Assembly: GCA_015067185.1 (NCBI GenBank)
Contig: SVMZ01000016.1
Coordinates: 1 to 61,485 of the forward strand
DNA length: 61,485 bases
Source of the DNA: Oscillospiraceae bacterium
GTDB lineage: Bacteria; Bacillota; Clostridia; Oscillospirales; Ruminococcaceae
Direction: 5' to 3'
Shown: positions 37,847-46,764 of the stretch, in pieces
How positions within the stretch are numbered: the stretch's first letter is position 1
How the letters are laid out: each line of letters starts with the position of its first letter
The notes under the pieces: generated by a model
The model's database searches: none
Seen by the model: the letters and a program-made list of their open reading frames with translations, nothing else
What the model was told of the DNA's origin: nothing
Translations under genes and position numbers: made by a program

Positions 37847-38914
37847 ATGAATTATTTATCTATTGTTATGTCCTGTGTTTCCCTTGTGGCTGCTTTCGAT
37901 CTTCTCATTGGAAATAAAATCGGTATTGGTGCAGACTTTAAAAAAGGTATTTCCCTTCTCTCTGTCATGATGATGTCCATGACAGGAATGCTGATTCTTG
38001 CTCCCTCCATTGCTCATCTGCTGCAAGGAGTTGTCGATCTGCTTCCCTCCTTTATCGATCCTTCTATTGTTGCCGCAAGCCTGCTTGCCAACGATATGGG
38101 CGGCTCCCCTCTTTCAGATGAGCTCTGCCGCAATCCGGAAATTGGTGCTTTTAACGGCATGGTTGTCTCCTCCATGATGGGATGCACCGTTTCTTTTACC
38201 ATCCCCTTTGCTCTTGGTATTGTTCCGAAGGAACACCATCCCGATGTTCTCTTTGGTTTTCTCTGTGGTGTGGTCACCATCCCTATCGGCAGCTTTGTCG
38301 GCGGTATTGTGGCAGGCGTTGCCCTGCTCCCTCTCATTATCAACCTGATCCCGTTAATTCTTTTCTCTGCGTTGATTGCTGTCGGTCTCATCAAAATCCC
38401 CACCATCTGCCTTAAAATCTTCTCTATCCTCGGCGCCATTATCAATGTGCTTATTATTGCCGGACTTGCTGCCGGTATCTTTGAATTCCTCACTGGAACC
38501 AAACTGATTCCTTACTCCGATTCTATTGAAAACGGTACCATGGTGTGCCTGAATGCCACTTGTGTTATGACCGGTACCTTCCCACTTATTACCCTTTTTT
38601 CCCGCCTGCTGAAAAAACCGCTGACTGCCGTTGCTGGTAAATTAAAAATCAACCAGACAGCCGCCATTTGTTTTGTCAGCACCCTTGCAACCAGTGCTAT
38701 CACCCTTCCTCTCATCAAGGATATGGATCGTAAAGGCATTATCCTCAACTCCGCCTTTGTCATCTCCGGTGCTTTTGTCTTCGCAGGACATCTTGCTTTC
38801 ACCATGGCATTCAATGCAGACTACATAGCACCCATGATTGTTGGCAAACTGGTAGCTGGTATCACCGCTGTCTTCCTCGCCAACATTATGAGCAAAAAGG
38901 TACTTGCAAAATAA
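37847..38914 (+). CDS. eutH: Ethanolamine transporter EutH
   Basis: 355 aa, about ten membrane segments, with family stretches such as LLANDMGGSPLSDELCRNP and FNGMVVSSMMGCTVSF. EutH takes up ethanolamine. No ethanolamine ammonia-lyase, microcompartment or eut regulator gene is in the window, so it is an orphan copy placed behind a drug-exporter-like operon. GAGGAGAT precedes the ATG. Confidence 0.9.
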   Translation: MNYLSIVMSCVSLVAAFDLLIGNKIGIGADFKKGISLLSVMMMSMTGMLILAPSIAHLLQGVVDLLPSFIDPSIVAASLLANDMGGSPLSDELCRNPEIGAFNGMVVSSMMGCTVSFTIPFALGIVPKEHHPDVLFGFLCGVVTIPIGSFVGGIVAGVALLPLIINLIPLILFSALIAVGLIKIPTICLKIFSILGAIINVLIIAGLAAGIFEFLTGTKLIPYSDSIENGTMVCLNATCVMTGTFPLITLFSRLLKKPLTAVAGKLKINQTAAICFVSTLATSAITLPLIKDMDRKGIILNSAFVISGAFVFAGHLAFTMAFNADYIAPMIVGKLVAGITAVFLANIMSKKVLAK

Positions 38915-38937
38915 AATACCACACCTTTAGCCAAAAT

Positions 38938-38979
38938 AAATACTCACGGGATCTTTTCATGGATACCGTGAGTATTTTT
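38938..38979. terminator. Bidirectional terminator between eutH and the DHS-like gene
   Basis: TACTCACGG and CCGTGAGTA, extended by flanking A/T pairs to 12 bp, with a 16-base loop. TTTTT follows on the plus strand and TTTATTTT on the minus strand. Confidence 0.85.
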
Positions 38980-38996
38980 CATTGTTTTCTTTTGTT

Positions 38997-39986
38997 TTAA
39001 AGCTTCTTCAACACCTGATCATGCAGCGTCGGAATGGTGATTTGATGATCACCGCAGAAATGCCACCCTTTTCCTCCCTGGCTGGTGGGACGGTTGACAA
39101 TGTTCTTTCTGGGACGATAATAATAGTTCGGATCCTCATAACCGATTTTGCATCTATAGTCTCCCAAATCGGTCAGATCAAAGTTGGCCGTCGTAATATG
39201 GAATGTGGGGTATCCCAGATTTCTCGCAATGGAGAGAGCCTTCAAAAATACCTCTGCCCCAATCACAGCCGAGCCGAAATTGAGGAAAACTCCTCCGTCC
39301 AGCATGGCAATGGAGGCACACATCTTCTTAAAGTCGATGCCTGAGCATTTACCGATCACCGCCATATCGCAGGTTGGGTGCTGATGGATAATATCGGTGC
39401 CAAGGGCAATGTGATAGGTAGCCGGAATATCATGAACATAGGCCTGATAAAGCACGCAGTCTTCGCGATAGGGGAATTTCTCCGGATTTTCAGCGATATA
39501 TTTTCCCAACGCTTCTCCGTAACCAAGGCCCTGTTCTGCGCCAAGATGCAGTGCCTCATTCATCCAGGCTCCTGTCTCCTCCCACATACCGAAGGAACCG
39601 TCTTCAATTGCAGTGGGAACATCTTCACTGGTACCGCCAAGAAAAGCCAACTCAAAATCGTGAATGCTTCCTGCGCCGTTGGAGGCGATATGCGTGATTA
39701 CACCGGCATTCATCAACGAGATAATATAACGGGAAAGCCGGTTTTTGATCACATGGGCTCCCATACTCCAGATTACAGGGCGGTTATTCTTTCGTGCTTT
39801 GACAACCCGCTCTACCAGCTCATCAAACCCTTCCTGAGCAAAACATTCATGCTCTTCTCCCGGCGTCATCAGATTATCGATTGTCACAAGATTATAACGT
39901 TCCGAAGTCGGATAGGTGGTTACTGCCGAAAAATCAAGCATTCTGTTTCTTCCCGTTCCGATAAAAACACCTCTTGGTTCATTCAT
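38997..39986 (-). CDS. Deoxyhypusine-synthase-like protein of unknown function
   Basis: 329 aa cytoplasmic protein. Regions such as SMGAHVIKNRLS, SNGAGSIHDFELAF, GGTSEDVPTAIEDGSFGM and GTDIIHQHPTCD resemble bacterial proteins of the deoxyhypusine synthase (DS) fold, NAD-dependent enzymes that move an aminobutyl group in eukaryotes. Bacteria lack the eIF5A target, so this one must do something else. It is the last gene of an operon with a PfkB kinase, a ROK regulator and a HAD phosphatase, overlapping the HAD stop by eight bases. The family assignment is from remembered motifs and is moderately sure; function is not assigned. Confidence 0.65.
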   Translation of the reverse strand: MNEPRGVFIGTGRNRMLDFSAVTTYPTSERYNLVTIDNLMTPGEEHECFAQEGFDELVERVVKARKNNRPVIWSMGAHVIKNRLSRYIISLMNAGVITHIASNGAGSIHDFELAFLGGTSEDVPTAIEDGSFGMWEETGAWMNEALHLGAEQGLGYGEALGKYIAENPEKFPYREDCVLYQAYVHDIPATYHIALGTDIIHQHPTCDMAVIGKCSGIDFKKMCASIAMLDGGVFLNFGSAVIGAEVFLKALSIARNLGYPTFHITTANFDLTDLGDYRCKIGYEDPNYYYRPRKNIVNRPTSQGGKGWHFCGDHQITIPTLHDQVLKKL

Positions 39987-40773
39987 TGCACCCATCCTCC
40001 ATCCACGTAATCAGCCTGTCTGTATCTTCAAAACAATCCACAAGAGCATGTGCTCCTGCTGTCAGGCGTTTTTTCTTCGCCTCATTATAGCCGCGAAGCT
40101 GTTTTTCATCGCTGGCAATCCCCAGTGTGAGCGCCTTAAACTCTCTGCCCAGCTTAATTTCCACCGGACCATCACCAATGACAAGGATTCCTTTTCCATT
40201 TGCACCTTCTGTCATCAGGCGCTGCAGTGTTGCCTGTTTGGAACAATCCTCCGAAAGCGGCTTTGCTCCTGCAATCTCTTCAAAATACCGATCGATACCA
40301 AGCGCAGCCGATTCCTTTTTTACATCACATTCATCGGTTCCGCTGGCAGCCAGCATCCGGATGCCTCTTTCCCGCAGTTTTTTCAGAAATTCCTCACTAC
40401 CTGCAATCAGATACTTTTCTCTTGCACCATTTGCGGCTTCATCCCGCCGTTTTGCCACCTCTGCCATCAGTCTGCGGTTGTATTCTTCTTTATAAAACCA
40501 GGGATCACTGGGTGCGGAGGGGTTCATCCCAAACTGCTCCACCGTCTGTGCCAACCACTTCATCTGCGCAATTGTCTGAATTCCCGTGGAGCGATCGATA
40601 TAGTCTTTCACCATTTCTTCGATCTCTTTCGTCGGATTTCCTCCGGAGATATATTCCGTCATCAACGGCCCCATCACACGCTCCCAACCGCAGCGAAGTG
40701 TGGATATCGTGCCGTCAAAATCAAACACCACCGTACCGATTTCCATCTTTTTATGTTTTTCAAGAATAATCAT
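39979..40773 (-). CDS. HAD-family phosphatase
   Basis: 264 aa. HAD motif I DFDGTIS near residue 18, motif II in AASGTDE, and motif III/IV in VIGDGPVEIKLG. A helical cap lies between about 30 and 130. It should hydrolyse a sugar or small-metabolite phosphate. TAGGAG precedes the ATG, and the gene sits between the ROK gene (12 bases upstream) and the DHS-like gene (overlapping), so it presumably acts on a product of the kinase in this operon. Confidence 0.88.
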   Translation of the reverse strand: MIILEKHKKMEIGTVVFDFDGTISTLRCGWERVMGPLMTEYISGGNPTKEIEEMVKDYIDRSTGIQTIAQMKWLAQTVEQFGMNPSAPSDPWFYKEEYNRRLMAEVAKRRDEAANGAREKYLIAGSEEFLKKLRERGIRMLAASGTDECDVKKESAALGIDRYFEEIAGAKPLSEDCSKQATLQRLMTEGANGKGILVIGDGPVEIKLGREFKALTLGIASDEKQLRGYNEAKKKRLTAGAHALVDCFEDTDRLITWMEDGCNE

Positions 40774-40785
40774 AGCTGCATACTC

Positions 40786-41958
40786 CTATCCCAACAGGAA
40801 AAATTTCTCTATTGCAAGCCCTGCTGCCGCCGAAAGATCCGCATCTTTCGGCAGCACCGAAGCTTCCACGCCGATATGATGATATTTTCTTGTCATCGCT
40901 GTTTCGGCAATTCGTTTTTCAATCATTTCTGCAAGTTGTTCCGCACGGTATGCAAATTTTCCGCCCAACACAATCTGCTCCGGTTCTATTACATTGCTTG
41001 CATTTACACAGGTAATTGCCAGCATATCTGCTGCATAGGCGATCATCTCGCCGGCCGCCTCATTACCGTCATATGCCATATCGACCAGTTCGCTCCACTC
41101 TGAAACAGGCAGTCCATTCTTCCGTGCCTGTTTCAGCAGCGAAGGGATGGATGCATACAATTCAGCACAGCCTCTGTTTCCGCAGCGGCATTTTTCTCCG
41201 TCGTATTTTATGCTAATATGTCCGATTTCACTGCCAAAACCGCCTGTTCCGCGGTAGAGTCTTCCTTTCTTGATAAACCCGCCGCCAAGACCGTTGTCGC
41301 CTATAATAAAAAGGAAATTATCTGTCATTGCTCGGTTATTTTTTTCCGCCAGAGCCATTACATTTGCATCTTTTTCCAGAAACACCTTCATTCCCAGACG
41401 TTCTTCCAGCGCTTTTACAATTTCAAACCCCTTCCATACCTTCAAATGAGGGGCATCCAGTATCCTTCCTCCTGCAGAATCAATGGGGCCGGGGGCACTT
41501 ACACCAATTCCAAGATTTTTCTCGGTGGGAATTCTATGTTCTGCTATCATTTCCGTAATCTGTCCGGCAATCCAAACGACCAGCTCCTCACTGTATTGCT
41601 GCAGATCTTCTCTTTCCTCGTCATAACGAAGAAAATTTTTTGCAATCACTTTCCCGCCGATATCCGTGATTCCCACACTGACACCGTTCATGGAGATATC
41701 CACGCCGGCGGCAAATCGTGCCTCCGGATTGATTTTCAGCATAATAGGCCTTCTTCCCACATCGGAAGAGGCTGTTTCTCCCTCGAGTACAATCTCTTCT
41801 TTCATCAGCCCATCTACAATTACAGTAACCGCTGCCCTTGTCAGACCGGCTTTTCTCGCCAGCTCTGCGCGGGACATATTTCCTTCCCGGATCATCCTCA
41901 TCAGCAGCCCGCGGTTTTTTCTCTTCATATCTGCCGAATTATTGGCTTTTCTTTCCAT
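40786..41958 (-). CDS. ROK-family transcriptional regulator
   Basis: 390 aa. An N-terminal winged helix-turn-helix (SRAELARKAGLTRAAVTVIV, about 29-48) is fused to a ROK sugar-kinase-like domain with the catalytic-type EKDANVMALAE, GGFGSEIGHI and the zinc motif CRCGNRGCAE. Such proteins are usually sugar-responsive repressors of their own operon (NagC/XylR type). The ligand is unknown, but the operon suggests a sugar or sugar phosphate handled by the kinase gene 16 bases upstream. Confidence 0.92.
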   Translation of the reverse strand: MERKANNSADMKRKNRGLLMRMIREGNMSRAELARKAGLTRAAVTVIVDGLMKEEIVLEGETASSDVGRRPIMLKINPEARFAAGVDISMNGVSVGITDIGGKVIAKNFLRYDEEREDLQQYSEELVVWIAGQITEMIAEHRIPTEKNLGIGVSAPGPIDSAGGRILDAPHLKVWKGFEIVKALEERLGMKVFLEKDANVMALAEKNNRAMTDNFLFIIGDNGLGGGFIKKGRLYRGTGGFGSEIGHISIKYDGEKCRCGNRGCAELYASIPSLLKQARKNGLPVSEWSELVDMAYDGNEAAGEMIAYAADMLAITCVNASNVIEPEQIVLGGKFAYRAEQLAEMIEKRIAETAMTRKYHHIGVEASVLPKDADLSAAAGLAIEKFFLLG

Positions 41959-41974
41959 ACTCTCTCTCTTTCAC

Positions 41975-43036
41975 TTACAACTTCTGTCCGAACATTGCTT
42001 CATACTGTCCAATCAGCTCCTGCGGCGAAGCAGTACCTGTCACACCAATTTTCTTCACCGAAACCGAAGCTGCAAGGTTTGCAAAAGCACCCGCTTCCTC
42101 ATAAGTTGCCCCCGCTGCCAACGCCAATGAAAAAGCTGAAAGGAAACAATCTCCTGCTCCAACGGTATCCACTGGTGGCTCTACAGAAACCGATGGCACA
42201 AATACAGCTTCTTTTCCGTAGATGGTGATACATCCGTGTTCTCCAACAGTCACGCAGACATCTGATCTGTTTTTATCCGCAAGTGTTTCTGCCGCCGAGA
42301 CAATCGTCGCGATATCTTCTTCTGTTTTACACTGCACTGCTTTATCTATTCCCACCGCTCTGCTGCATTCAATTTCATTGGGCTTCAGTATCACACCTTT
42401 AAAATCACCGATCCGATATCTGCTGTCTACAACCACTTTAAGCCCTTTTTGTGCCAAGAGAAAGATCTGTTCTCTCACAAAGGGAGTAATGCAGCCGTTC
42501 ATAAACTGATCACTAACACACAGCACATCTGCATCCGCAGTTCTTTCCACCAGTTTTTCTGCTATCAACAACTCCGTCTCATGAGCTATGGGAGCTCTTC
42601 CTTCAAAATCCAGACGGGGATCTTCCACTTCTATCCCTGCATATCCAAACCGCATAGGCTTACAATAGGCATTGGTAAAACGGCCTTTTTCTTCCACCAA
42701 TCCGTCCGTGGTCATACCCAGTTTTACAAAGGCATCTCTAACACAGCCGGCTCGCCAGTCATCCCCAACAACACCAATTACAGAGAGCTGCTGCGGCGCT
42801 AACGCCATCAGATTCGCTGCTGCATTTCCACCCGCTCCCGGAGAAATCCGCTCCTGCACCACCGGCAGCGGATAATGCGGGGTTTCGCGGGAAAGTTCGC
42901 TTTTGGTCATATCAGCAGACCAGTAGATATCCACACAGATATCACCAATCAACACTACCTTAACTTTTTTTATTCTTTCTATTATCTCATCAAGCCTTTT
43001 TCGGCTCAATCCTTCAAAACGCCTTGCAATCCCCAT
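41975..43036 (-). CDS. PfkB-family carbohydrate kinase, heptose-kinase-like
   Basis: 353 aa ribokinase fold: N-terminal GDICVDIYW, PGAGGNAAANLMAL, and the C-terminal anion hole and base DTVGAGDCF. The overall layout resembles the RfaE/HldE kinase domain (D-glycero-manno-heptose-7-phosphate kinase), but there is no nucleotidyltransferase domain. ATG at 43036 lies seven bases after AAAGGAG. It is the first gene of the four-gene operon, so its substrate probably defines the pathway. Confidence 0.88.
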   Translation of the reverse strand: MGIARRFEGLSRKRLDEIIERIKKVKVVLIGDICVDIYWSADMTKSELSRETPHYPLPVVQERISPGAGGNAAANLMALAPQQLSVIGVVGDDWRAGCVRDAFVKLGMTTDGLVEEKGRFTNAYCKPMRFGYAGIEVEDPRLDFEGRAPIAHETELLIAEKLVERTADADVLCVSDQFMNGCITPFVREQIFLLAQKGLKVVVDSRYRIGDFKGVILKPNEIECSRAVGIDKAVQCKTEEDIATIVSAAETLADKNRSDVCVTVGEHGCITIYGKEAVFVPSVSVEPPVDTVGAGDCFLSAFSLALAAGATYEEAGAFANLAASVSVKKIGVTGTASPQELIGQYEAMFGQKL

Positions 43037-43089
43037 GTTTACACTCCTTTTGCCGGACTTTTCCAGCACATTCTCTATGCTATACTCTT

Positions 43090-43118
43090 ATTATACACCA
43101 GACGCCTTAAATAATCAA
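43090..43118 (-). promoter_or_regulatory. Sigma-A promoter of the kinase-ROK-HAD-DHS operon
   Basis: On the minus strand TTGATT and a perfect TATAAT with a 17-base spacer, about 54 bases before the kinase ATG. Confidence 0.8.
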
Positions 43119-43139
43119 CCCATTTAACAAATATCTTTT

Positions 43140-45572
43140 TTATTTATTATCATCAGCCCAAAATTTTCTCAACAGCGCTGCTGCTTCCTCTTCCGAAGAC
43201 ACATACTTGGCATTTCTCCAGTGATTTGGAAACAACGCACGATAATCCGCACGGGAAAAACGACTGTCTATTAATAATGCCATTCCCTTGTCCTCCTCTG
43301 TCCGGATTACTCTTCCCGCCGCCTGCAGCACCTTATTCATCCCCGGATACATATAGGCAAATTCAAAGCCTTGGGGCTCATAGTGCTCACGAATAATATC
43401 CTGTCTGAGATCGATCTGAGGCAAGCCAACTCCTACAATAATTACTCCGATCAGCCGTTCTCCGCGAAGATCGATTCCTTCACCAAAAACACCGCCAAGG
43501 ACACAAAATCCAACCAGTGTTCTGCTGTTGTCCTCAGAAAAATTCTCCAGAAAAGCCTCCCTCTCCTCTGCAGTCATATCTCCGCTCTGCTGCACCATAT
43601 CCACCTGCGGATATCTCTCCAAAAAACATTCCGCTACATCCTTCATATAGGAATAGGAAGGGAAAAACACCATATAGTTTCCCTGCCGTGCAGATATTCC
43701 CGCATAAATCAGCTCTGTCACTTCATCGCGGCTGCTTTCTCTATCCCGATATTTTGTTGATACCCGATTGGCTACCAACAATGCAAATTTTTGAGGATCA
43801 AAGGGGGAGGGAGCACTTGCTGCACCATCCTCTTCCCGACCTCCCAACATATTTTTAAAATATTCCAGCGGCATTAGTGTAGCGGAAAAAGCAACTGTAC
43901 CTACACCTTTTTCCAGCGAGTATGCAATAAATTCTCTGGGATCTGCGCAAAACAATCTGGCTGTCATATGCGGCTTTTCCTCCGCCACAGCGGTATAGCT
44001 TCCAGAATACAGTTCTTTTATCTTTAAAAAGAACAGACAGTTGAAATAGAGCTCCAACAGCTCATCATCTCCCGCTTGCGGCGTTGACGAATGATTTTTT
44101 CTGAAAAAACGATCACAGGTCTGTGTCAGCTTTTCCACCTCATCATAGAGACTGTTGAAAATTCCGTCGGACTCGGATTTCATCCATCCTTCACCAAACA
44201 CAACACCGCACTGCTTCGCTTCTTCGTCATCTTCCCCGCGAAACAGCGGTTCTTCCTCCTCCCGGTGAATCAATTTTCCCAGCTTTAAAAATTCCTTATT
44301 CACCGCATTCAACTGTTTGATCACACTTTTTGTTCCCGCTCTGTCTTTCAGCAGTTTTTTCACCTTGAGAAATTCCGTTTTTTCCAACTGCGCAGAATAC
44401 ATCTCTCTCGCTCTGTCCGGAAGATTGTGTGCCTCATCAATCAAAAAAGCCCATTTCCCTGTCACATCCGATGAGAAAAAGCGCTTGAGGGATACTCTCG
44501 GATCAAACAGATAGTTATAATCACATACTATTACATCACAATAGAGGGAGAGATCCAACTCCAGTTCAAATGGACAAACACGATGTTTTTTCGCATATTC
44601 TTCCACTATTTCTCTGGAGCAATGATCTTCCTTTTCCAAAATATCCATAACCGCATCGTCCACCCTGTCAAAATGCCCTTTGGCATAAGGACAAAACTCC
44701 GGTTTACAGAGAGGCTTTTCCATAAAACAAATACTGTTTTTTGCCGTCAACACAAGAGACTTCAGACGGAATCCCTTTTCCCCCAGTTTTTCCAACGCAT
44801 TCGCTGCCGCTTTTCTCGCCACCACTTTGGCCGTAAGATAAAAAATTTTATCACAGTATCCTTTCCCCAGTGCTTTCACCGTCGGAAACAATGTAGAAAT
44901 TGTTTTTCCGATTCCGGTCGGAGCCTGTATATAGAGCCGTTTCTCTGCCGTTACAGCTTTATAGCAGGCAACCGCCAGCTCTCTCTGTCCTCTGCGGTAA
45001 TTTTCAAACGGAAAGTTTCCCTGCTCTATGGAGTGATCCCGCACCTGCATCCAATCGGTGTTCCAGTCCAGCCACACCGTATACTTTTTCAGCAGCGCAA
45101 AAACATCTGCCTCCAGCTGCTCTCTTGTGCAAACCTGTTCCTGTTCCTTGGTTTCATCTTCATCAATGCAGTAGAGCAGCAGTCTCACATGGACCGTGTC
45201 AAGTTCATTCTGCTTTGCATAGATATAGGCATAGCACTTTGCCTGTGCCCAGAAGGTCTTGTCCTCTATATCCAGATCTGCAATATCATAGATCGTTGTT
45301 TTGATCTCGCAGACGGTTACGGTATCACCATCCATAATCAGGCTGTCAGCACGTCCCTGTAATTCCAGCTGATATCCTCCGTACTCCAGTATCTCTTTCA
45401 TAGATACCTCGTTCCTGACCTCATCATACCGTTCAGACAATCTTTTTTGTATCAGCTTATGCGCCCGTACCCCCTCCGCCATGGAATCGGGATCCGCGCG
45501 TGAACTATCTATATCTCCGCTCCGGGTTGTAAGCTCCGCAAGCAGCTTGATTGGCAGATGTATGATGGACAT
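43140..45572 (-). CDS. DinG/XPD-type helicase with N-terminal PD-(D/E)XK nuclease-like domain
   Basis: 810 aa. Residues 1-190 carry a Cas4/AddB-like nuclease pattern: EGVRAHKLIQKRL, LQGRADSL and VCEIKTT. The superfamily 2 helicase follows with Walker A QAPTGIGKT, four iron-sulfur cysteines (SICFMEKPLCKPEFC and HRVCPF), the DEAH box LIDEAHNL and motif VI QAAGRVIRT. The XPD/DinG group unwinds DNA 5' to 3' in repair. I chose the ATG at 45572 after CGGAGAAG; an earlier start at 45596 lacks a site. It is a single gene, with no repair partners beside it. Confidence 0.9.
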   Translation of the reverse strand: MSIIHLPIKLLAELTTRSGDIDSSRADPDSMAEGVRAHKLIQKRLSERYDEVRNEVSMKEILEYGGYQLELQGRADSLIMDGDTVTVCEIKTTIYDIADLDIEDKTFWAQAKCYAYIYAKQNELDTVHVRLLLYCIDEDETKEQEQVCTREQLEADVFALLKKYTVWLDWNTDWMQVRDHSIEQGNFPFENYRRGQRELAVACYKAVTAEKRLYIQAPTGIGKTISTLFPTVKALGKGYCDKIFYLTAKVVARKAAANALEKLGEKGFRLKSLVLTAKNSICFMEKPLCKPEFCPYAKGHFDRVDDAVMDILEKEDHCSREIVEEYAKKHRVCPFELELDLSLYCDVIVCDYNYLFDPRVSLKRFFSSDVTGKWAFLIDEAHNLPDRAREMYSAQLEKTEFLKVKKLLKDRAGTKSVIKQLNAVNKEFLKLGKLIHREEEEPLFRGEDDEEAKQCGVVFGEGWMKSESDGIFNSLYDEVEKLTQTCDRFFRKNHSSTPQAGDDELLELYFNCLFFLKIKELYSGSYTAVAEEKPHMTARLFCADPREFIAYSLEKGVGTVAFSATLMPLEYFKNMLGGREEDGAASAPSPFDPQKFALLVANRVSTKYRDRESSRDEVTELIYAGISARQGNYMVFFPSYSYMKDVAECFLERYPQVDMVQQSGDMTAEEREAFLENFSEDNSRTLVGFCVLGGVFGEGIDLRGERLIGVIIVGVGLPQIDLRQDIIREHYEPQGFEFAYMYPGMNKVLQAAGRVIRTEEDKGMALLIDSRFSRADYRALFPNHWRNAKYVSSEEEAAALLRKFWADDNK

Positions 45573-45734
45573 AGTACTTCTCCGTCTGTAATTCAATGAA
45601 ATCCTGCGAAAAATCTTTTCTTTATTATATCATCTTTTGCTGATTTATGGTATAATAAATTTGCATATTCCCACCATGTTATCATACCATGCGAAAGGAG
45701 AGCCCCATTCTCTGCTCAAGGGGTATTCCGAAAG

Positions 45735-46556
45735 ATGCTCAATCTGAGAAAACTGTTTAAAAAAGAAAAACCGCCGGTATTTACCGATGTTCTCAAAGAC
45801 CGCACCAAAACCTTTATTGCCGGACACCGGGGCTGGAGTGCTGCCTACCCCGAAAATACGCTTGTCGGTTTCCGCGCTGCATTAGAAAAGGATATTGATG
45901 CGATCCACTTTGACGTCAATCTCACAGCAGACAAACGTCTTGTTGTCATCCACGATGATACTGTTGACCGCACAACCAACGGCAGCGGTGCTGTCAATAG
46001 CATGACTTTTTCGGAGATACGCACACTTGATGCTGGTTCCCATAAATCCTCCGAATTTTCAGGCGAAAAAATCCCCTCTCTGGAAGAAATCTGCGAGCTT
46101 GTTCTTTCTCATCCCTATCTTCTCGTCGTTATCAATATTCAGAACCACACCACTGAAACTGTTGATCTCATTATAGAGATGATCTCTCTCTACGGGTTCC
46201 TTGAACGGTGTCTCTTTGCCTGTTCCGATGCAGCAATCCTCTACTATATTCACAAACGTTACGCTCTGCGGACACAGGGATACCGTTCCGCTGCCATGAA
46301 AAACTTTGTTCCCGGTAAAAAAGGAACCTATTCTTACCTGTTTGCTGCCGGTCTCACAATGGAAGAGCTTTCTCCCGAAAGTGTATATGAATTTGAAAAG
46401 CACGATATTATCCCTTGGTGTTATTGCCCCAAAGACGAGCGGGATATCTATCTTTCCAACATCTGCGGTGCCAGAATGCTGATCTGCGAAGATATTTCTT
46501 TTGCACTTGAACTGCTCTACCCGGAAGATTTAGAAAATACAGAAAACGCAAAATAA
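45735..46556 (+). CDS. Glycerophosphodiester phosphodiesterase-like protein with altered metal site
   Basis: 273 aa. The fold is clear: GHRGWSAAYPENTLVGF (HRG catalytic loop), VIHDDTVDRTTNGSG and a TIM-barrel remainder. However, the usual ELD metal pair is HFD (Glu to His) and the usual EIK strand is INIQ (Glu to Asn). Standard GDPDs use both glutamates and the Asp to hold a metal, so activity may be lost or changed. It has no signal peptide. It precedes the glycerol-3-phosphate dehydrogenase operon, where GDPD activity would supply substrate. An extended -10 (TGGTATAAT, 45648-45656) lies upstream. Confidence 0.85.
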   Translation: MLNLRKLFKKEKPPVFTDVLKDRTKTFIAGHRGWSAAYPENTLVGFRAALEKDIDAIHFDVNLTADKRLVVIHDDTVDRTTNGSGAVNSMTFSEIRTLDAGSHKSSEFSGEKIPSLEEICELVLSHPYLLVVINIQNHTTETVDLIIEMISLYGFLERCLFACSDAAILYYIHKRYALRTQGYRSAAMKNFVPGKKGTYSYLFAAGLTMEELSPESVYEFEKHDIIPWCYCPKDERDIYLSNICGARMLICEDISFALELLYPEDLENTENAK

Positions 46557-46579
46557 TCGTTTATCCTGTAAAATATAGT

Positions 46580-46608
46580 TGCTTTTTGATCTTTTTCGTG
46601 GTATAATA
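46580..46608 (+). promoter_or_regulatory. Promoter of the glycerol-3-phosphate dehydrogenase operon
   Basis: TTGCTT and a perfect TATAAT with a 17-base spacer and an extended TGG before the -10, leaving a leader of roughly 150 bases before the ATG at 46765. Confidence 0.75.
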
Positions 46609-46621
46609 AAAAAAGATTAGC

Positions 46622-46717
46622 GTGGAGATTTTAGAGTGACGCAAATCGAACCCGTATACCGGGTCGATTTGTGTTGCTTTTTTTGTGCGCAAATTAGCAA
46701 GAAAAGTATCTCTCCAC
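46622..46717 (+). promoter_or_regulatory. Leader with an internal terminator and alternative pairings
   Basis: A terminator-like hairpin lies inside the 5' leader: CAAATCGAACCCG (46642-46654, one bulge) pairs with CGGGTCGATTTG (46660-46671), extended by weaker pairs up to a T7 run (46678-46684). ATTTGTG (46667-46673) can instead pair with CGCAAAT (46688-46694), which would undo the terminator, and GTGGAGA (46622-46628) can pair with TCTCCAC (46711-46717) around the whole element. This looks like transcription attenuation; glycerol operons in Bacillus use the GlpP antiterminator in a similar place. Confidence 0.6.
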
Positions 46718-46764
46718 CCTACCGTACATCTTACTTTTGTTTCATATATCTGGAGGGAAAAGCA

